DNA from: Bacillus marasmi
GTDB taxonomy: Bacteria > Bacillota > Bacilli > Bacillales > Cytobacillaceae
Length of the DNA stretch: 45,148 bases
Direction: 5' to 3'
Assembly: GCF_902168435.1 (NCBI RefSeq)
Contig: NZ_LR656187.1
Coordinates: forward strand, 1 to 45,148
Shown here: piece after piece, positions 42,053-45,148 of the stretch
Layout of the letters: each line of letters opens with the position of its first letter
Position numbering within the stretch: the first letter of the stretch is position 1
Translations under genes and position numbers: made by a program
The notes under the pieces: generated by a model
What the model saw: the letters and a program-made list of their open reading frames with translations, nothing else
Databases searched by the model: none
Told to the model about the DNA's origin: nothing

Positions 42053-42283
42053 ATGTATTTAACGGTAAAAGAAACAGCAGAATATTTAGATGTGCCTGAG
42101 GAAAAAGTAAAGGCGCTGATTCAGCAACGGAAAATTCGGACGCTGTTTGATGGTGAACAGTATTTAATTTATAAAGAGCAGTTCCATACTCATTTTAAAC
42201 AATTGGAAAATTATAAGCGATTGGTGGAAGAACTTTGGAATGAACCGATTCCTGAGGATTTGGATATTAAGGATGAGGATTAA
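42053..42283 (+). CDS. Small helix-turn-helix (excisionase-type) DNA-binding protein
   Basis: The 76-residue protein starts LTVKETAEYLDVPEEKVKAL after two residues, the pattern of the excisionase/MerR-like HTH_17 family, followed by QQRKIRTLFDGEQYLI and an acidic tail. No integrase or phage gene is near, so it is more likely a chromosomal regulator or accessory protein than a phage excisionase. It starts two bases after rlmD with its ribosome site (GAGGAAG) inside rlmD, which indicates coupling. Target unknown. Confidence 0.8.
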   Translation: MYLTVKETAEYLDVPEEKVKALIQQRKIRTLFDGEQYLIYKEQFHTHFKQLENYKRLVEELWNEPIPEDLDIKDED

Positions 42284-42338
42284 TGGGTCTTGGATCCAAT
42301 CGAGGAATATTGTGATTTTATCATAGTTTAAAAGAGGA

Positions 42339-42366
42339 AAAAGGAGCCGCAAATGTGGCTCCTTTT
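42339..42366. terminator. Bidirectional terminator between the HTH gene and trhA
   Basis: AAAAGGAGCC and GGCTCCTTTT form a 10-bp stem with T runs on both strands. It serves the HTH gene on the plus strand and overlaps the trhA stop codon on the minus strand. Confidence 0.88.
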
Positions 42367-43012
42367 AAATTACATATAGATAGATTGAAAGGAAATGGGC
42401 AAGGCTTCCGAGCATGATGAAGATGTGGAAGATTTCGTGAAAGCCCATATATTTTGATTGGAGGAATTTAGGTTTAGTTCCGTAAATGATTCCACCAATT
42501 GTATACATAATTCCGCCGATAACTAATAAAGCAAGTCCCATCGATTCTATATTTCCGGCTAGTGGTGAGATAACGAAAATCACCATCCAGCCCATGATTA
42601 AATAAAGGGCAGTCGATAGCCAGCGTGGGCAATGGAACCAGACCATTTTAAAAATCACACCGAAAAAGGCAACTCCTGCAACGATTCCAAATAATACCCA
42701 GCCTGTTACGCCTTTAAGGGTGATTAAGCAAAAGGGAGTGTAGGTACCGGCAATAAGAATGAAAATCATCGAGTGATCTAGGCGTCTGAGGAAAGCGATA
42801 ACTTTATCCTTAGCAATAACCATATGGTATGTAGCAGAGGCTGCATAAAGCAGAATCATACTAACTCCAAAAATTGTAACTGCTGTGATTGCTAGAGGTG
42901 ACCCCGATTTCATTGCGGCTTTAATGACTAAGGCAATCAAGGCCACAAACGATAATATCGCACCTGTTAAATGGGTGAGACCATTGATTGGTTCGCGAAT
43001 GTAAGCTTGCAA
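42365..43012 (-). CDS. trhA: Hemolysin III / TrhA family membrane protein
   Basis: The 215-residue protein has seven membrane segments and the conserved residues of the PAQR-like hemolysin III family: EPINGLTHLTGA near the start, SATYHM, RRLDHSMIFILIAGTYTP, and a late FHEIFHIF. Members influence membrane energy homeostasis in bacteria; the hemolysin name is historical. The start is TTG 43012, with AAAGGAGGAG five bases upstream. It is convergent with the rlmD group and stands alone. Confidence 0.92.
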   Translation of the reverse strand: MQAYIREPINGLTHLTGAILSFVALIALVIKAAMKSGSPLAITAVTIFGVSMILLYAASATYHMVIAKDKVIAFLRRLDHSMIFILIAGTYTPFCLITLKGVTGWVLFGIVAGVAFFGVIFKMVWFHCPRWLSTALYLIMGWMVIFVISPLAGNIESMGLALLVIGGIMYTIGGIIYGTKPKFLQSKYMGFHEIFHIFIMLGSLAHFLSIYLYVI

Positions 43013-43111
43013 AGCGACTCCTCCTTTTATTGGTTGTTTAATATGCGTGTGTTGTCACGTGGTTTTCATTACTACTTAATATAATATTACTAATATGGAA
43101 TGTAGTCAATA

Positions 43112-43140
43112 TTTAGTTTGGACAATAAATGAGATATAAT
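43112..43140 (+). promoter_or_regulatory. Promoter of the DUF1836 gene
   Basis: TATAAT at 43135-43140 is a consensus -10; TTTAGT at 43112 is a weak -35 at 17 bases. It lies 33 bases before the start codon. Confidence 0.55.
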
Positions 43141-43173
43141 GTAAAGGAAATCTATTGATTCGAGGTAAGAACT

Positions 43174-43776
43174 ATGGAAAACCTTAACGAAATTGTGGAA
43201 AATTTAGGTCTTGGACAAAATATTGAAATTGACGAAATCCCAAATATTGATCTATATATGGATCAGGTAATCCAGCTTTTCGAGAATAAATATGGAAATA
43301 CGAAGCGATATAGTAATGAAAAAATATTAACGAAAACGATGATTAATAATTATGCCAAGGGAAAATTATTTTTCCCAATTAAAAATAAAAAATATTCGAA
43401 GGAACACATTATCCTGATCAGCTTAATCTATCAATTAAAAGGGTCGCTATCAATTAACGATATTAAGATGACGCTCGAGGGTATAAATGAACAGGCTGAA
43501 AGCGGTGATGTGGAGCTTGATTCGTTTTACCAAAGTTATCTTAATCTTTATAACCATGCGGTTGAGGATTTTAAACAATCATTGCCGGCGAGGCTTACTG
43601 AAGTTAAAGAGGAAGTAAGTCGACTAAAAGCAGTTGATGTTGAGGGTGATGGTGATGATGAGAAAAGAGACGAGATGCTGGAAAAAACTCTACTCATCTC
43701 ATCACTAGTTAACATAAGCAATATGTATCGACGTGCAGCCGAAAAACTAGTAGACGAACTCAACCAGCCCCTTTAA
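43174..43776 (+). CDS. DUF1836 domain-containing protein
   Basis: The 200-residue protein has the DUF1836 pattern, a MerR-like helix-turn-helix domain: LTKTMINNYAKGKLFFP followed by KKYSKEHIILISLIYQLKG. A central acidic, Asp/Glu-rich stretch and a C-terminal helix follow. The family's role is unknown; regulation is inferred from the fold. GAGGTAAG stands about eight bases upstream. Its stop codon TAA is part of a 49-base perfect palindrome, so the element may have trimmed or set the C-terminus. Confidence 0.85.
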   Translation: MENLNEIVENLGLGQNIEIDEIPNIDLYMDQVIQLFENKYGNTKRYSNEKILTKTMINNYAKGKLFFPIKNKKYSKEHIILISLIYQLKGSLSINDIKMTLEGINEQAESGDVELDSFYQSYLNLYNHAVEDFKQSLPARLTEVKEEVSRLKAVDVEGDGDDEKRDEMLEKTLLISSLVNISNMYRRAAEKLVDELNQPL

Positions 43777-43822
43777 CGCATTAACGGAGTGGGGGACTGT
43801 CCCCCACTCCGTTAATGCGTTA
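43774..43822. repeat. Perfect 24-bp-arm palindrome with GTGGGGGAC core, copy 2
   Basis: A 49-base sequence has two perfectly complementary 24-base arms around one T. The outer arm is TAACGCATTAACGGA, unlike the outer arm of copy 1, but the inner core GTGGGGGAC is the same. The first three bases are the stop codon of the DUF1836 gene. There is no T tail. It lies between convergent genes. Confidence 0.85.
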
Positions 43823-43847
43823 GTGTGGTATAGGGTTTGGTTGGTAA

Positions 43848-44234
43848 TTATTGGCCCCATTTCATGAAAACGGTGAGGGAACAGCAGCTATTAAAGCCGC
43901 CGGGTGGCACAGGGGTTGAGAGAATAAATTTTATACCAGTCGGTGTATATTCTGTGTTTACTGGAACAGATAAGCCAATTGATTTAATTAATTGGTCAAC
44001 CTCGGCTTGTTTTCCTTGCTGTGCAGCTGTCATCATTTTCGTTTCAAACGAGGCCTCCGCTAATTTATCTAATAAGCGGCTTCCTTGCCCCATTAATATT
44101 CGAAAGTTTTTTACTGAACTTGAGAACGTTTTTGTGTCAACAGGTGGATAAGTACGAAGATAATGAGGATAGGGTGGATAGTACCCATAATAGCCTGGGA
44201 TTGTGGGGTAGTAGTAATATGAGTATCCGTACAT
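43848..44234 (-). CDS. Tyr/Pro-rich small protein of unknown function
   Basis: The 128-residue protein opens with a Tyr/Pro/Gly-rich stretch (MYGYSYYYYPTIPGYYGYYP), then a helical region with DKLAEASFETKMMTAAQQGK and VDQLIKSIGL, and ends with SCCSLTVFMKWGQ. Similar proteins occur in sporulating Bacillus; Tyr-rich heads are common in spore coat proteins, which is a hint only. No signal peptide is seen. AAGGGAGA stands about ten bases before the ATG. It is convergent with the DUF1836 gene. Confidence 0.75.
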   Translation of the reverse strand: MYGYSYYYYPTIPGYYGYYPPYPHYLRTYPPVDTKTFSSSVKNFRILMGQGSRLLDKLAEASFETKMMTAAQQGKQAEVDQLIKSIGLSVPVNTEYTPTGIKFILSTPVPPGGFNSCCSLTVFMKWGQ

Positions 44235-44405
44235 CGTGAAAAATCTCCCTTCGTATCAATGCCGCAGCTTTTATACAATATGAAGATTAGTAAATATTGG
44301 TTCCGAGGTTACGAGGGGGCCGAATCGCTGAAGTTTGATTTTGATATTGCAGATTGTTAGAGTATTATTTAAATATAGATTAGATACATAGAAGGGGAGA
44401 GAAAT

Positions 44406-44942
44406 ATGGGAGAAAAAAATAAAAAGTTTTGTAAAGAGTCACTTGTGATAAAAACGAGTAGAGTATTTCCGATTGATACGAATAACCACAATACCCTTTA
44501 TGGTGGTAAGTTGATGTTTTATATTGATGATGTCGCTTCTATTTCTGCAGCACGTCATTCACGGGCTGATACGGTTACTGCTTCGACAGACTCAGTTGAC
44601 TTTTTAATGCCAATTCGTACGCAGGATTCAGTTTGTCTAACTTCGTATGTTACTTCTGTTGGTAAATCCTCGATGGAGGTATTCGTAAAAGTTGTGGCTG
44701 AAGATTTGAAGACTGGGGAACGTCGCCTTGCTGCAACTTCTTTTTTAACTTTTGTTGCCCTTGATCAAAACGGTAAGCCGATGGAAGTGCCAGAGGTAGT
44801 ACCGCAGTCTGAGGAAGAAATTATGCTACATAGTACTGCTCATCAAAGAATTGCATTGCGGAAAGAGCGTCGTAATCAAAGTAAGGCATTTGCAAGCAAG
44901 TTAACTGTTAAACGATTACATGATCAAATGAAATTGGATTAA
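44406..44942 (+). CDS. Acyl-CoA thioesterase (hotdog fold, YkhA type)
   Basis: The 178-residue protein is a single hotdog-fold thioesterase that hydrolyses acyl-CoA. The characteristic helix NNHNTLYGGKLMFYIDDVAS carries the Asn-Gly-Asp active-site pattern, followed by DSVDFLMPIRTQDSV and a C-terminal basic tail, as in YkhA of B. subtilis. GAAGGGGAGAG precedes the ATG. It stands alone and ends at its own terminator. The natural substrate is unknown. Confidence 0.88.
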   Translation: MGEKNKKFCKESLVIKTSRVFPIDTNNHNTLYGGKLMFYIDDVASISAARHSRADTVTASTDSVDFLMPIRTQDSVCLTSYVTSVGKSSMEVFVKVVAEDLKTGERRLAATSFLTFVALDQNGKPMEVPEVVPQSEEEIMLHSTAHQRIALRKERRNQSKAFASKLTVKRLHDQMKLD

Positions 44943-44957
44943 ATGAAATAAACCCTA

Positions 44958-45000
44958 AAGCACTGAGGTCGCAATTCAGCGAAAACCTCAGTGCTTTTTT
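44958..45000 (+). terminator. Terminator after the thioesterase gene
   Basis: AAGCACTGAGGT and ACCTCAGTGCTT form a perfect 12-bp stem with a 15-base loop, followed by a T run. It starts 16 bases after the stop codon. Confidence 0.92.
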
Positions 45001-45009
45001 GCTCTAAAG

Positions 45010-45032
45010 CAGTGGGGGACAGTCCCACTAGC
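45010..45032. repeat. Degenerate GTGGGGGAC hairpin, copy 3
   Basis: AGTGGGGGAC, one A, then GTCCCACT make the same core as copies 1 and 2, but the right half lacks two C and the outer arms no longer pair. It lies ten bases beyond a terminator. Confidence 0.6.
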
Positions 45033-45075
45033 GTTGCACGACTTGAAAAATATGTAAAAGTGACTTAATTAATTT

Positions 45076-45147
45076 CTAAAAAATAAAAAGGCTCCTATTG
45101 TAGAAGAGATAGACCATACTTGTTCCCTCATCTTCTACAAAAGGAGC
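45076..45147 (-). terminator. Terminator for a leftward gene beyond the window
   Basis: On the minus strand GCTCCT and GTAGAAGA pair with TCTTCTAC and AGGAGC around a 23-base loop, followed by CTTTTTATTTTTT. It would end a minus-strand gene lying past the right edge. An insertion-sequence end is an alternative that cannot be excluded here. Confidence 0.55.
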
Positions 45148-45148
45148 A

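Noticed and set aside
42053-42283. Prophage excisionase
   Set aside because: No integrase, att-like repeat or phage gene is near, and the gene is coupled to rlmD.

Overview
The window is a piece of a low-GC Bacillaceae chromosome, of the Bacillus/Neobacillus type. The evidence is a purEKBCSQLFMNHD operon in Bacillus subtilis order behind a PurR box pair and a guanine riboswitch, the yerA-yerB-yerC-pcrB-pcrA-ligA-camS block, the gatCAB-dgkB-rlmD block, and several intergenic repeat families typical of this family of bacteria. Species cannot be fixed from the sequence alone.

Layout. 1-1000: the 3' end of a 23S rRNA, its 5S rRNA and terminator, then a second stand-alone 5S gene. 1000-1900: gene-poor DNA filled with inverted and phased repeats. 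1945-3356: a DUF1646 membrane protein (minus) divergent from yebG (NETI motif protein). 3353-16858: the twelve-gene purine operon with its control region; internal leaders lie before purC, purM and purD. 16842-17323: two small membrane proteins on the minus strand (EYxxD motif; DUF2892). 17521-20702: yerA (adenine deaminase-like), yerB lipoprotein, yerC TrpR-like regulator. 20936-27204: pcrB, pcrA, ligA, camS. 27299-27690: two tandem copies of a four-armed repeat. 27803-31105: rocA (P5C dehydrogenase) and aceA (isocitrate lyase). 31325-31765: yueI. 32027-35229: gatCAB. 35327-36110: a 52-bp tandem array. 36166-37647: a proline/sodium symporter (minus). 38066-42283: dgkB, nicotinate phosphoribosyltransferase, rlmD, and a small HTH protein. 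42365-44942: TrhA/hemolysin III (minus), DUF1836 protein, a Tyr/Pro-rich small protein (minus), and an acyl-CoA thioesterase.

How the genes work together. The pur genes make IMP from PRPP. Purine excess would be sensed twice: by PurR at the promoter and by guanine at the riboswitch terminator. YerA, next door, may act in purine salvage. RocA and the proline symporter fit proline/arginine use, and AceA opens the glyoxylate shunt; no malate synthase, proline dehydrogenase or roc partner is in the window. PcrA and LigA are housekeeping replication and repair enzymes, and GatCAB makes Gln-tRNA by amidation.

No clearly new multi-gene system is present; nearly all genes are core. The unusual content is in non-coding DNA: a hairpin lying exactly between the purC Shine-Dalgarno and its start codon, an attenuator-like leader upstream of it, long perfect palindromes sharing a core but with different arms, four-armed repeats, the 52-bp array, and consensus Spo0A boxes before aceA. 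All structural and regulatory calls are by eye and have not been folded or searched computationally.
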